NCBI GenBank assembly: GCA_964035575.1
Contig: OZ037835.1
Location: forward strand, 744,001 to 808,000
DNA length: 64,000 bases
Source of the DNA: Rhynchopus sp. YZ270_cl-10
Lineage: Eukaryota; Euglenozoa; Diplonemea; Diplonemida; Diplonemidae
Direction of reading: 5' to 3'
Positions 9,744-20,623 of the stretch are shown one piece after another (the stretch's first letter is position 1; each line of letters starts with the position of its first letter). The notes below the pieces were generated by a model. It worked only from the letters and a program-made list of their open reading frames with translations, had not been told where the DNA came from and made no database searches. Position numbers and translations under genes: made by a program.

Positions 9744-12374
9744 TCAGTGCAGAAGCACAACGTACGGTGCATAAGCCTTCTGCTCCACATAGCCGGCAAG
9801 CTCTTCGTACTGTGTGCGTTGGTCCTGAGCGACGGTGTCCAGCAGAGAAGACGCCTTCTCAAAGTCCTGTTTGATGATGTGCTCGAAGACCTCGTTCCAC
9901 ACTGCGTGCGGGTTGTTTGCGGCAGACTCCAGCTGGTACATCCACTCCTCGTTTTCGCTGCTGCACAGCCCACGTACGGTAAACACGGTCTGTGCCTTCT
10001 CGCTCAGCTTCTCGTACAGCATCGAGCCAGCACAACACAGTACCACCTGTCCCTCCGCCTCACGCGAAATGTTCTGGTCAACGACACCAGGGAGGTCACG
10101 CTGCTTGTTCCAACGCTCCATCACAACCACCCACGACATGGACTGCGAAAGAATCGACATCTTCTTCATCCCGTTGCAGCCCATGTTCCCGACACGTGCC
10201 TCGCCTGTCGTGCACCCGTACGAGATCTTGTGCACATCACCAAGTGCTGTTGCTGCTTCGTGTGCAGCCTTCACACAGGCAGCACTGTGCGACGGCTTCG
10301 GAACAAAGGCGTTGAAGGTGGCAAGCATCTTGTCCCCTGCGAACGTGTCGCACACACCTTTGTTGTGCTGCACTGATGACATGATGTGCTCCATAATACC
10401 ACCGTGTGCGGAGAGCACCTCTGCGTCCTTGTGCTTCTTGCAGAAGGCGTGCCACGACACGACGTTCATGTGTGCCAGCGACACCTTCTTCTTCTTCATC
10501 CCTTCCACACGCAGCAGTGCCTTCTGGTGCTGCAGCGTAACACCCGAATTGCGTGACGCACGTGAACTCTGTGACCCATGGGAATCCCGGGACTTGCCTG
10601 ACTGCGACTTCATAGTCGAAGATTCCGTCTCTGACACGTACTCTTTGTCGCTGTCGTTGACAAGCACACTCTGCGGCATGTAGTTCCGGTACTCCACCAG
10701 GTTCGCCACCATGGTAACAAAGCTGCGCTGCATCATCCCCACTTCACTCAGCTGCGACACTGCACGGCCCGTGTCCACAGCCTCCAGGTCCATCACAGCC
10801 ACACTTGCCATCTCACTCCCAAGCTTCAGCAGAGGGGACGTGATGTAGCGTGTGAACACAACAGCAATGGCCAGGAGTACCGTGATCGCAATGACCGTCA
10901 CAACCACCATCACAATCACCGCATCCTCCTTCTGTGCGTCTGCAGAGGACAAATCTGATGCCACCTTCGCACGGATTGCATTCGTCGACGCATCAATTGT
11001 CTCCATCACAGACACCCTCGGCACAAGAAGGTTCGCGAATAATGTAATCGTTTTGTGTTGAATTGTCGTTGCCACTGTCCAGAACTCCGTGCCGTTCGAG
11101 TCAGACCACTTCAGGAACGACGTCTTTGTCATCTCCACAAGGTCTCTGTAGTTCTGTGGGTGTGTGAACACAAACCGCCCATGCTCTGCAATCACTGAGG
11201 GGATGTGCAACGTGGCGTCTTCCGTTGAGTGGTTCGTGATGTTAAAGCCGTACGCGACTATGGTAGGAGTACCCCAGGGAGTTACAGAAGGCTCCACCCG
11301 TATATGCCTTCCTCTGTTGTACGCGACAACTGTTCCCGTTGAGTCATCTAAAGGATTGTACTCCACCAGGTACAGCGACGTGCCGGCTGGGAGCAGCTGT
11401 GCACGCACTGCCTTCGTTATCCCGTCTCCAGTCACCGTTGCCATCATAACACCCACACGCTTGCCCTGCTTGGGGTGCATCGTGTACATCTCTGGGTGGG
11501 TGTAGGTGTAGCTCAGCTCCCAGTACATCATGTCCCACCGCACCATCACGTTTGTGTAGATCAGTGTCTCCGTGGGGTACATGGGTGGGTCATCGGCACC
11601 CAGGTTGTAGATCTGCTTGCCACGGTCTAGCTGCAATGGCGTGCCCACAGGCTCGCTTTGATCCATGGGAAATATGCAGACACCACGCCACTGTCCCTTG
11701 TTGTAGTCTGGGTAGAAGTTGCACGGCTGATGTGGGAACCTTCTGTCGCCTCTGTTCGTGGCTTCCCCGTAGGACACCCAGTCAGATATACCCACCGCCC
11801 CCGTCACATGGTCACGCATCTCGTACACCAGGAGGACCTGGGAGCCGTTCGTCGGAGGGACACCACTCGCAGAGTTCACATCCCTGAACGCCATCCGCGA
11901 GCCCCACCCTGCAAACCCGTCTCCCCTCTTCCACGGAACAGGATGTGCTGGGGACCACGGGTACGTTTCGTACCTAATCGCTTCCAATCCAGACGTCGCC
12001 CCAGCACGAAAAGCGGAGATCAAAGCAGGGCGCATAACCGTATCCCCAAAGGCGGGGCTCGTGCTGACGTTTGGGTGGTGCGCCTTCGCAAGGTTGGCCA
12101 GAGATACCACCAGCTGCTCAGGCACCTTCAGGTACTCCTTCACTGCAGTGTCCACGTTGCCAAGGACGGAGCGCAGGTAGCGCGACGAGACCGTTTCGAT
12201 GTCCGCCGTACCACTGTCGAGACACATCCCGAAGCCCTCATCACCTGTGTCACGTGCCTTCTCCAGAAGGTCGTCCCATGTTGTCAGAGTGAAGCCACCG
12301 ATGATCGCACCTGTCGACAGAATCAACACCACACACAGCAGCACTGTCAGCGACTGGATGCTGCATGTCGCCAT
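9744..12374 (-). CDS. Two-pass receptor with class III cyclase-like domain
   Basis: This 876-residue protein has an uncleaved signal-anchor-like segment at about 8-30 and an extracellular region of about 450 residues with several N-x-S/T sites, in the size range of a Cache-type sensor. A second membrane segment lies near 480-506, followed by a HAMP-like stretch, a Ser-rich linker (about 575-610) and a C-terminal domain resembling class III nucleotide cyclases (from about 625). In that domain GDKMLATFN (near 681) keeps the second metal-binding Asp. The first position reads SLAHMNVVS, where ADIxGF is usual, and the Asn/Arg helix is not evident (LSQSMSWVVVMERW). It may therefore be catalytically weak or a pseudo-cyclase. 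It lies upstream, in transcription order, of NACHT copy 1. A broken second copy is at 62623-64000. Receptor cyclases of this layout are common in kinetoplastids (family knowledge); the ligand is unknown. Confidence 0.85.
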   Translation of the reverse strand: MATCSIQSLTVLLCVVLILSTGAIIGGFTLTTWDDLLEKARDTGDEGFGMCLDSGTADIETVSSRYLRSVLGNVDTAVKEYLKVPEQLVVSLANLAKAHHPNVSTSPAFGDTVMRPALISAFRAGATSGLEAIRYETYPWSPAHPVPWKRGDGFAGWGSRMAFRDVNSASGVPPTNGSQVLLVYEMRDHVTGAVGISDWVSYGEATNRGDRRFPHQPCNFYPDYNKGQWRGVCIFPMDQSEPVGTPLQLDRGKQIYNLGADDPPMYPTETLIYTNVMVRWDMMYWELSYTYTHPEMYTMHPKQGKRVGVMMATVTGDGITKAVRAQLLPAGTSLYLVEYNPLDDSTGTVVAYNRGRHIRVEPSVTPWGTPTIVAYGFNITNHSTEDATLHIPSVIAEHGRFVFTHPQNYRDLVEMTKTSFLKWSDSNGTEFWTVATTIQHKTITLFANLLVPRVSVMETIDASTNAIRAKVASDLSSADAQKEDAVIVMVVVTVIAITVLLAIAVVFTRYITSPLLKLGSEMASVAVMDLEAVDTGRAVSQLSEVGMMQRSFVTMVANLVEYRNYMPQSVLVNDSDKEYVSETESSTMKSQSGKSRDSHGSQSSRASRNSGVTLQHQKALLRVEGMKKKKVSLAHMNVVSWHAFCKKHKDAEVLSAHGGIMEHIMSSVQHNKGVCDTFAGDKMLATFNAFVPKPSHSAACVKAAHEAATALGDVHKISYGCTTGEARVGNMGCNGMKKMSILSQSMSWVVVMERWNKQRDLPGVVDQNISREAEGQVVLCCAGSMLYEKLSEKAQTVFTVRGLCSSENEEWMYQLESAANNPHAVWNEVFEHIIKQDFEKASSLLDTVAQDQRTQYEELAGYVEQKAYAPYVVLLH

Positions 12375-14348
12375 TGTTCAGAGGTATCCAGAAAGGGAAG
12401 ACTGTGCTGGGGATGTGTGTGTGTGTGGTTGATATCAGTGTCCCGAAGGTATTTCGTGCTAATCAAATCAAGGCCGCACTTGCAAAGTTTAGCCACAAAC
12501 TGCGCTCCCCTGCCTGCTGGCAAGGGGGTCGGGAGGGGGACAATTTCACGGGGGAGGGTCGGTAAAACAAAAATAGAAATGGTGGTGTGATTGTGGGAGT
12601 TCTGAAAGGATCGTTGGTGTAATTCTATGGCTTCACGACTGGAATCGCTCGCATTTTTTTTCAGGATGCTGAACTGCGTCTGGTAATCTTCGCAGAAAAC
12701 CGGCAGCGAGGTCTGTGGGCATGAGGGCGAGACTGGGAAAGACAACACAAACAACCCTGATGAAGGTGTGAGCTTTCCCCGAAACGTCCTCAAGCTTGCC
12801 GAAGTAAGGGTAAGCAATAACAACAAAAGGGCGCGTAGCAATAGATAAATGGTACTTTTATTTCCCAACCCAACAACAACAATATAGCGTGAAGACAATA
12901 AATAAAATCAAAGCGGAATAAATTTGGGGTTTTGTGAGGCACTCAACGAGTGTGCCGGCTCTGTGGCGTCACGGAGCCACCAACACTCCCCAGTCATTTT
13001 TCCTGCGCTTCCAGGAAAACTCGCAGTATGCGACCAGGGAACGAAAAAATTTAATTCACAGCAAACAGGTGTGAGGGAGAAGAAAAGAAAGTGAACAAAA
13101 ACGAAAAAACAATGTTTTTCTGAAATGTGATGTTGTTGGGGTGGGGAGAATAAAACAGTTCCAAGAAAAGCTCCTGCGTCGGTTTTCTTTTGGTTAGCAA
13201 AAATTAAAACACTTCCTTTTTTTTAGATAGATAATATTATTCAGTCAAAAGAAACGAAAACAAGGAAAACAAGAGAGCAAAAGTTTTTTCGTTGATCGCT
13301 CGAATTGGTGTCCCTGAGTGAATGAGTGCGGGTAGTAATTCGGCAAAGCACATCTACAAAAACAGAGTTTTATTTTCATACGATACAAACTTTAGCCACA
13401 AACTACGCCCCCCCTGTCTAGATTTTGCAAAGACTGTGGCTGCACCTACAAAGTTTAAGTGTAAGACTAAGTGTAAGAGGTGAGAAACAAGACAGGGGTG
13501 GGGTGCTAATCTGTGCACATGGTGAGTGAAACTGAAAAGTTACTCACACTGGTGTAACGGAAATAAAAGGAAAAGTGTGCGACGTGTTGTTAGCAGTTGG
13601 CGTGGTACAGGGGGTGCTGCACCGCTCCTCAATCCCGTTCAAATCCCTTGTCAACCTCGTTTGACCTAAAAATAATAAAACCTACATCCTCGAACTCTTC
13701 TACACAAATGATTTCATTGAACGCATCACGAGTGTTGCTTGAATTGGAGTCGGGGAGAGGTTGGGGAGAAAAGGGAGAGCGGATACAAATACAAGACTAT
13801 CGAATTATACACACACGAATTCATCCTTCGATTCCAAAAAGGTCCTGTCCTTACGGTTTGTATTATTTCCTAACGACACTGCGTTGTTTTCTGCAAAATA
13901 ATGAAAACCCCTTTCATCTTTTGTTTAGTTAGTACGCTACCCACGTCATACACATTTTTTCTCTACCTACCCCCCCGTGCACGAGCATTGTTTACAATAA
14001 CGAAAATATGGAAGGTGTGTGGAATTCCTCAACGCTCCACCTTGGTAAAACCGAAACAGCAAGAGCCCCAAACTCCAGGGAAAAGCAAAGTCGGAAATGA
14101 ATAGTGTACAGATGTAGAAGTGGCAGTGTGTGTCACTCCAAAACCAAGTGGTCAAAGCAGATGTGTAATCGCAACACATCTTGGAAAAGATGTGTGAATA
14201 TGCCGCTCTTCTGTCCTCGCACAACGCACCCGCAGTGGCATGAGGGCACTACCGCACGAGGCAGTGTCAACACCATTCGTGCTCGTCACTCAGACTGCAT
14301 TCGTCTTGGAAAAGAGGCAAACACAAAGAGCAAGTGTGAACAGTGTGC
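12375..14348. other. Spacer upstream of the cyclase
   Basis: No gene is supported. TTTAGCCACAAACTGCGC near 12488 recurs as TTTAGCCACAAACTACGC near 13392, marking a small dispersed repeat. Bases 13520-13562 repeat 6745-6790. Around 13885-13960 is a short reversed BC-repeat derivative in which the two ends of the repeat are joined without the middle. From about 14010 the sequence is the 3' flank of NACHT copy 2, and 14165-14290 is nearly identical to 20400-20570 and 61430-61600. Confidence 0.55.
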
Positions 14349-17300
14349 TCACTTCTCGACATCACAAAGAATCCGTCTCGCAAGTTCAGGTTCCACAGCA
14401 TCAGCATTGCGACAGCCAAATGCACGAGGAACTGTTGGAGCGACACCGATCACTCTCTTCAGCCGCAACCCATCAATCGTCCCGTCTTCCCCAGTGCAGA
14501 TGCTCCACACTCGCACAGTGTGGTCCTCGCAACTGCAGATTGCTTCGCGTCCATCGGGGCTCACAGCAAGACTGCGCAAACGACAATGTGCCCTGATCAC
14601 TGCGAGCTCCTCACCAGTGGTCATGCTCCACACACTCACACCGTACGCACTCGACACCACGTGAGTTTCATCGGGTGTCAGTGCCACTCCGAACACGCTA
14701 CTATCATGCTGCAAGGTGAAGACTTCCTTCCCGCTGGCAACATCCCACACACGCACGGTCGAATCAGCAGAGCACGAAACAAGACGAGAGACATCGCGAG
14801 TCACGGCCAAGCCGGTGACACCATAAGTAGTATGTCCTTCGAACGCCATCGTCTCTTCTCCAGTGTGAAGTTTCCACATGCGTACGGTCTGATCAGCAGA
14901 GCACGAGACCACATGCACTCCATCAGGAGTCACTACTTGGGGACGGGAGGTAGTTCCTGCATATTCTGACACCTTCTTCCCAGTCGGCATGCTCCACACA
15001 TACGTATGGTAAGTGTTTTTCTCCTGTGAAGACTGTGAACAGGTCACCACGTGAGATGCATCGGGAGACACTGCTAAGGAATGCAGTCTCCCACACTGTT
15101 TCAAGAACACCGCCAACTCACTGGAATCTGTGCACAAAGGCGGCACTTTCCCTGTCGTAACGTCCCACACACACGCTCTCTGTTCTCCAGCGTCGTCGCA
15201 ACAGCAATAAACTACGTGAGAACCATCTGGGTACACGGCAGCAGCATCATCACCATATTTATTTACTGCTGCTTCAACTACCTCTGTCTGCCTGCCGGTG
15301 GATGAGTTCCAGATGGAGTTCCTCTTGCCACCATACGAAATGATAGATCCATCACGACCCACTGCCACAGACTTTCCTGAGAGTCCTTCGAAACCTGGTG
15401 CCTCCTTCCCGGTGGTGATGTTCCAAACTCGCACGGTGCTGTCGGAGCGTGAGCATGAAACCACATGGCATCCATCTGGTGTTACTGCCACTGCCTTGAC
15501 CCCTCTAGTATGTCCTTGCAACGCCATCACCTCCTTCCCAGTCGAAATGCTCCAAACGTGCACATCGCCGCTGTAGGATCCAGCAACCACGTGACATCCA
15601 TCGGGAGTAACTGCCACTGCTGTCAACAACTCATCGTCAGCATGGAACACCATCACCTCTGCCCCAGTCGAGAGGTTCCAAAGGTGTGCGCCATCACAGC
15701 ACGAAACAACATGGCATCCATCGGGAGTGACCGCCAGTTGACGCGGAAGCTTCGAACAGCAAGGCCACTGCATCTCCTGCTTCCCTGTCACCAGATCCCA
15801 TACGCACAGAACCTCCTTCGAGCATGTTACTATTTGACTTCCATCCTTCGTAACAACCATGCTGTAAATACCAGGCGACTTCACCGCCAGCACTTCCTTC
15901 CCCGTCGCGAGATCCCACACACGGATGTCCTGAGGAGAAGTTGAAACAACTTTAGAACTGTCGGGAGTGACTGCCACCTGTCGCACCCCAGCTATGTGTC
16001 CTTTCAAGACGAACACTGCCTCCCCAGTGTGCATATCCCACACACGCACAGTTTTGTCAGAGGGGCACGAAACTACGCGGCTTCCGTCAGGTGAAACTGC
16101 CACGCCAGCGATTAGCGCAGTATTACCTTTCGAGACCATCACTTCTTCCCCAGAAGACATGCTCCACACATGTACTCTGAAGTCACGGCCACCTGTCACC
16201 ATATGACTACCATCATGTGTAACTATCACATCCTCAGCATCGTGCTGCAGTACAGGAAGTGGTGTACCAAGTGAGCAGTCAGGCAGCATCGTGCCACCCA
16301 TGTCGCAGGTGTGGAACTCAGTGTGCTCCAGCCAGCAGTTCGAGAAGGAAGCGCCCGTCAGCGCCGTCTCCACAAACAGAGACCCACGCAGGTCGCAGTT
16401 CGACACACGGATCCCGCTCAGGTCCTCCCCACTCACAGGGATGCGTGCACGTGCCAGCAGTGCTGCTGCATTCGACCCTGCTGTCAGAGTACTATCACCA
16501 GGAACAACTGCACCTGAACTGCCACGTGTCGCCTTCATAACCGCAAGCAGCTCTGTGCAGGCACGTTCGTACAACACACTGTCTCCACACACCAGCGCCG
16601 CAAAGAACCCAAGCACACGCTGCGAGTCCTTGCTGAAGCTCCGCTGCACCAGCGTCCCCAGTGTCCCTGCTGGGTCACGTGCAAGCCGCCGTGCTGCAAG
16701 GTGCTCCCCAAGCGACTTGTGCCGGAACGTGAACGCACTCCGCTCTTCCCCAAAGTCCTCAATCCGGAACGGCAGGCAGCGGAAGCACGCATCCCGCACA
16801 GCCTCACACACACCGTGCTGCGAATCAAGAATCTGCGACGCCACACCCACAGTCCCCTGCCACTCGTTTGTCTCCAGCATCCTGCATGCAACAAGCTCCC
16901 CTGCACGCACCACATCCTCCAAAGACACATCCGAAACAGCAACAGCAACTCCACCAGACGCCATCTCCTTCTTCGTCCACGTCTCCAGGTAGGCCTCGTA
17001 GATCACCTCCTCAGAAGCCTTCCCGCTGCACTGTGCGTGGCACGCCATGTGCAGCACAAACGGGTTCCGCAGCTGCACAAGTCCCTCAACGTCCTCCTCA
17101 CGCACGAAGACTGTGCGCTCTCCATCCTTCTCCTTCCCCTCTTTGTGTTCCTTCTCCCAGGCTGTGTTTGCACGCTCGATGTACGTTCTCGCATCCACCT
17201 CTGTGAACGGCTGCATGTACACAGCACGCACACCAGCACCACACACACCAGACGGAGACGTGTCCACACCCTTCAGGTACTCACCACGCACAGTCACAAC

Positions 17301-19505
17301 AACGCTGCAGTGTGCCTCCACCCACGGATGCCGGCACAGAAGGCCACCCTCAGCCACCACAGCACCCACATCCTCCTGCGTCAGCCCCACCTCGTCCAGC
17401 GAGTCCAGCACCAGTACCACCTCGTACGTCTCCGCAAGGAACGCACGGTCCGCCTCCCGCAGCGCAAACGACTCCAGCACAAACCTGTCCAGCCCTCCCT
17501 TCTCAAGCAGGTGCTGCTTCACAGTCGGCAGCGCCACAAACACAGGGAAGTACGGCTTCGCATCCGCATCCGCAGTCACGTCACTCACCACGCTGTTTCT
17601 GTTCCTGTTCGTGTCTTCGTTGCTGGTGCTTTCGCTCTTCCTCGCAGACGTTGCAAGGTCGCTCAGAATTGCAATCGAAGCAGACGTCTTCCCGCTCCCT
17701 CCTTCTCCGATCACACACAGCACACCACACCTCCCTTGTCTTTCTTCTCTCGCATCCACATCAGGCTTGCGCTCTGTGCCGGCTGCTGCCTGTGTGCACT
17801 CGGAAGACATCTGCTTCCCACCTCCACGTGCACGAAGCCACCTCCGCACCTCCTTCATCAGCGGACGTGTCTCCGACTCATCCACACGTGTGTCGTCCCC
17901 CACACGCCCCTCCACGTACTGCGCAAGGTAGTCCTTGAAGAACGCGACTGTGTGTCCCATCACCTCCTGCAGCGCACCCACCTGCTCAGCCGCACTCGTC
18001 TCCCCCACACCAGCACCCTCACCCACACCAGCACACACCTCCTGCATCACAATCACGTCAAAGCGCAGCCCCATCATCCGCAGCAACGTCGGCGACAGCT
18101 TCCACTGCACCCGGTACTCGATGTTCGCTGTGTACAGCAGCTCGTCCTCCGAAGCATACACAGACGAGAACTTCACGTCTGCAGCACCCTCCTTCGCCAC
18201 CACCACAAAGAACGTCCCACCCTTCCCGTACATGAAGCTCCGAGCCACATCCCGCTTCAGTGTTGTCGACGTGAAGCAGTTCCACACAATGTGCGTATTA
18301 AGAGCGTACTTCGCAGACACGTTCACATTGATCCCGCGGAACACAGTCCGCAGCTGCTTCCGACGGCTCCCAATCAGCCGGTCCAGACCACGGATCAGCG
18401 GCGCAAAGGTCGCAATCACGTGCAGCTGCGGGGGTGCGGGTGACAGCTCAAACACGTTCGGTGCTGTCTTCTCAGGTGTCCCCTTCCACTCCTTCACCGC
18501 AGCCAGCTGCCCCACAGCACGCATCGCAGTGTTCATCGTCATGTACAGCGCAAGCGACTGTGATTCCACATCAGCAGCACTCCCGTGGTTGTCCAGCACA
18601 GCCCGCTCCGTCAGTCTGATGTACCGCAGCTTCCCGTCAGGCCCTTTCGCAATCTGCGGTGTCCCGTCCTCGTCACACACAACATCCCCGCCGCTGTCCA
18701 GCACATACTCCACACAGTCAGACGTGAACAGGAACCCCGACAGCAGCAGCTCAAACGGGTCGCGTGCCGCCATCCAGTCCTCCACCTCCACGTGCCCACC
18801 ACGTGTCCCCGCAGCCTCCCTCCGTCCTCTCATGTCCTCCAGCAGACGCTTGCACACCACACGGAACCCCGCCTCCATGTGCCGCACGTGTTCGTCTGTG
18901 TAGCCCAACGGCGGATCCACCTTTGGCAGACCACGCAGCCAGCACAGCAGGTCTTCACCTCCATTGCTGTTGTTGTTGTTGTTTGTGTGATCCTCCTTCC
19001 GCAGCCACTCCACCTTCCGTCCGTCTGTGTGCCGCAGTGCACCTATGTCCCCGTCAAGATCGTCCTCTCCCAGCTGTCTGTCACCTGTCGAGGTGTTCGT
19101 GTCTTTCGCCATGTCCATGTGAGGGTCAGTGAGAGGTGCTGTCGTTGCATCACCTGTTGCTGTTGTTGTTGTGGCGACACCGTCAGTGAGGTACACCTGC
19201 ACAGCATCCTCCACCTCCACAAGGATCTGTGCTGCATGCACCCCCAGCTCCGCCTCAAGTCGCCCCCGCACATCCGCGTCCCTGTGCTGCAGTGCGTACC
19301 ACAGCGGCACCTTCCCGTCCCTGTCACGCACGTTCCCTGCCCCGTTCAAAACAAGAAACCGCACTGCCTCCACGTCCCCCGCAAGCACAGCACTGTGCAG
19401 CATTGTCCTCCCGTCCACGCTGTCCACTGCGTCCACGGGCCTCTCCTTCCCAGTAATTCCCTTTGCAATCTCGTCCTTTTCAGGCTTCGATGCTCCGGAT
19501 CCCAT
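14349..19505 (-). CDS. ANK-ART-NACHT-WD40 protein, copy 2
   Basis: This 1718-residue paralogue of copy 1 has the same order of parts: MGSGASK myristoylation signal, ankyrin-like repeats, ART (VFRG, FTST, SEDELLY all present), NACHT ([18 protein letters not shown]), pentapeptide-like repeats and a WD40 fan. It has the largest fan of the three, about 14 repeats. Several consecutive repeats keep the canonical W-D/W-S ends and the GH/PDG turns. The ART and NACHT parts are nearly identical to copies 1 and 3, whereas the WD40 part differs by substitutions and by whole repeats. The linker before the ART carries one [10 protein letters not shown] block. The protein ends RRILCDVEK. It lies head to tail with copy 3, about 1.1 kb apart. 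The intact catalytic and NTP-binding motifs suggest it is functional; a sensor/effector role is inferred from architecture. Confidence 0.94.
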   Translation of the reverse strand: MGSGASKPEKDEIAKGITGKERPVDAVDSVDGRTMLHSAVLAGDVEAVRFLVLNGAGNVRDRDGKVPLWYALQHRDADVRGRLEAELGVHAAQILVEVEDAVQVYLTDGVATTTTATGDATTAPLTDPHMDMAKDTNTSTGDRQLGEDDLDGDIGALRHTDGRKVEWLRKEDHTNNNNNSNGGEDLLCWLRGLPKVDPPLGYTDEHVRHMEAGFRVVCKRLLEDMRGRREAAGTRGGHVEVEDWMAARDPFELLLSGFLFTSDCVEYVLDSGGDVVCDEDGTPQIAKGPDGKLRYIRLTERAVLDNHGSAADVESQSLALYMTMNTAMRAVGQLAAVKEWKGTPEKTAPNVFELSPAPPQLHVIATFAPLIRGLDRLIGSRRKQLRTVFRGINVNVSAKYALNTHIVWNCFTSTTLKRDVARSFMYGKGGTFFVVVAKEGAADVKFSSVYASEDELLYTANIEYRVQWKLSPTLLRMMGLRFDVIVMQEVCAGVGEGAGVGETSAAEQVGALQEVMGHTVAFFKDYLAQYVEGRVGDDTRVDESETRPLMKEVRRWLRARGGGKQMSSECTQAAAGTERKPDVDAREERQGRCGVLCVIGEGGSGKTSASIAILSDLATSARKSESTSNEDTNRNRNSVVSDVTADADAKPYFPVFVALPTVKQHLLEKGGLDRFVLESFALREADRAFLAETYEVVLVLDSLDEVGLTQEDVGAVVAEGGLLCRHPWVEAHCSVVVTVRGEYLKGVDTSPSGVCGAGVRAVYMQPFTEVDARTYIERANTAWEKEHKEGKEKDGERTVFVREEDVEGLVQLRNPFVLHMACHAQCSGKASEEVIYEAYLETWTKKEMASGGVAVAVSDVSLEDVVRAGELVACRMLETNEWQGTVGVASQILDSQHGVCEAVRDACFRCLPFRIEDFGEERSAFTFRHKSLGEHLAARRLARDPAGTLGTLVQRSFSKDSQRVLGFFAALVCGDSVLYERACTELLAVMKATRGSSGAVVPGDSTLTAGSNAAALLARARIPVSGEDLSGIRVSNCDLRGSLFVETALTGASFSNCWLEHTEFHTCDMGGTMLPDCSLGTPLPVLQHDAEDVIVTHDGSHMVTGGRDFRVHVWSMSSGEEVMVSKGNTALIAGVAVSPDGSRVVSCPSDKTVRVWDMHTGEAVFVLKGHIAGVRQVAVTPDSSKVVSTSPQDIRVWDLATGKEVLAVKSPGIYSMVVTKDGSQIVTCSKEVLCVWDLVTGKQEMQWPCCSKLPRQLAVTPDGCHVVSCCDGAHLWNLSTGAEVMVFHADDELLTAVAVTPDGCHVVAGSYSGDVHVWSISTGKEVMALQGHTRGVKAVAVTPDGCHVVSCSRSDSTVRVWNITTGKEAPGFEGLSGKSVAVGRDGSIISYGGKRNSIWNSSTGRQTEVVEAAVNKYGDDAAAVYPDGSHVVYCCCDDAGEQRACVWDVTTGKVPPLCTDSSELAVFLKQCGRLHSLAVSPDASHVVTCSQSSQEKNTYHTYVWSMPTGKKVSEYAGTTSRPQVVTPDGVHVVSCSADQTVRMWKLHTGEETMAFEGHTTYGVTGLAVTRDVSRLVSCSADSTVRVWDVASGKEVFTLQHDSSVFGVALTPDETHVVSSAYGVSVWSMTTGEELAVIRAHCRLRSLAVSPDGREAICSCEDHTVRVWSICTGEDGTIDGLRLKRVIGVAPTVPRAFGCRNADAVEPELARRILCDVEK

Positions 19506-20623
19506 CTTCCTGATGTGTTGTGTAACTATTCACAGAGGTTGCTGTGTTGTCCCTGTTCGTGTGTTGTGTTGTGGTGATGTGATGTGTTCAGCAGCACCCA
19601 AGCAGAGAGTCCTGCATGCAAAACGCATCACCCTCCCTACCCTTCCTGGTAACGGCACATACGCGACCCTCCACACACCGTGCAGACACCACCTCTCCAC
19701 TGGTCGCCAGCACCTCCTCGGTAGTGCTCCACCTGTCAAGGACGCGGAAAAATCCCACCCCAAATATTCTCATTTTTAATGTTGATGGTGCTGTGCACAG
19801 TGTACCTGAGCCAGTCCACGCAAATGTGCTTTGCTGCTCTTCGTGTTGTGATGTGTGCGTAGAACAGTGTTCCTCCTTCTCCAGCCAATGTGCACGTAAG
19901 TGCAAAGCATCGCAAGATGAAAAAGGAACAACGAAAAAGGTTGTCAAGATGAACCCAAGCCTTTCGTGCTTCGTCAACATGAAGAATATTAGCAGTCCCG
20001 AAGAAAGCAACAAAACAGTTATGCCAAATACTGCGAGGCTAGCAGGTTACAAAAGACAACAAGGTTGCAGACACGTACATGCACTGCACACACACACACA
20101 CCCAGCAAAAGACTCCCATCCAAACTATTCATTTTCAAAAAAACAAAACATCCCTTCTTCACAACACCACCAACACCAACACCAACACAACACTGACAGG
20201 CGGCAATAGGAGAGAAGAGTGTGGAATTGCAAGGCTCCACCTTGGTAAAAGTGAAAGAGCAATAGCTACAAACTGCAGGAAAAAAGCAAAGTCGGAAATG
20301 AATAGTGTACAGATGTGGAAGTGGCAGTGTGTGTCACTCCAAAAAACCAAGTGGTCAAGCACAAACTAACGTAAAACAACCACAAAACAAACAGAACACA
20401 TGTGTAATCGCAACACATCTTGGAAAAGACGTGTGAATATGAAGAGACACAACATGGCAGTGTAACACCGCGGCAAGCCGCGTTTCTGTCCTCGCACAAC
20501 GCACCCGCAGTGGCATGAGGGCACCACCGCACGAGGCAGTGTCAACACCATTCGTGCTCGTCACTCAGACTGCATTCGTCTTGGAAAAGAGGCAAACACA
20601 AAGAGCAAGTACGAACAACGCAC
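19506..20623. other. Spacer between NACHT copies 2 and 3
   Basis: Bases 19506-20110 nearly match 25916-26520, the 5' flank of copy 3. Bases 20159-20205 match the final codons of the giant surface-protein gene. Bases 20215-20623 are the 3' flank of copy 3. Minus-strand frame 19588-20013 (141 residues, starting MLLSSGLLIFFMLTKH) is open in both duplicates (also 25998-26423). The duplication is recent, so shared openness says little, and I do not call it a gene. Confidence 0.6.
19945..19977 (-). promoter_or_regulatory. Conserved hairpin element, diverged copy
   Basis: The plus strand reads AAGATGAACCCAAGCC then TTTCGTGCTTCGTCAAC, matching the hairpin family with mismatches in the lower stem. 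It sits about 440 bp upstream of NACHT copy 2 and about 650 bp downstream of copy 3. It is the duplicate of the element at 26354. Confidence 0.55.

Noticed and set aside
13590-13660. Possible tRNA gene (GTTCAAATCC box and TGGCGTGG)
   Set aside because: The T-arm and acceptor arms do not pair, so no cloverleaf can be drawn.
19588-20013. 141-codon minus-strand frame upstream of NACHT copy 2, also at 25998-26423
   Set aside because: Open in both copies, but the copies are too recent for that to be informative; composition is not clearly coding and no family is recognised.
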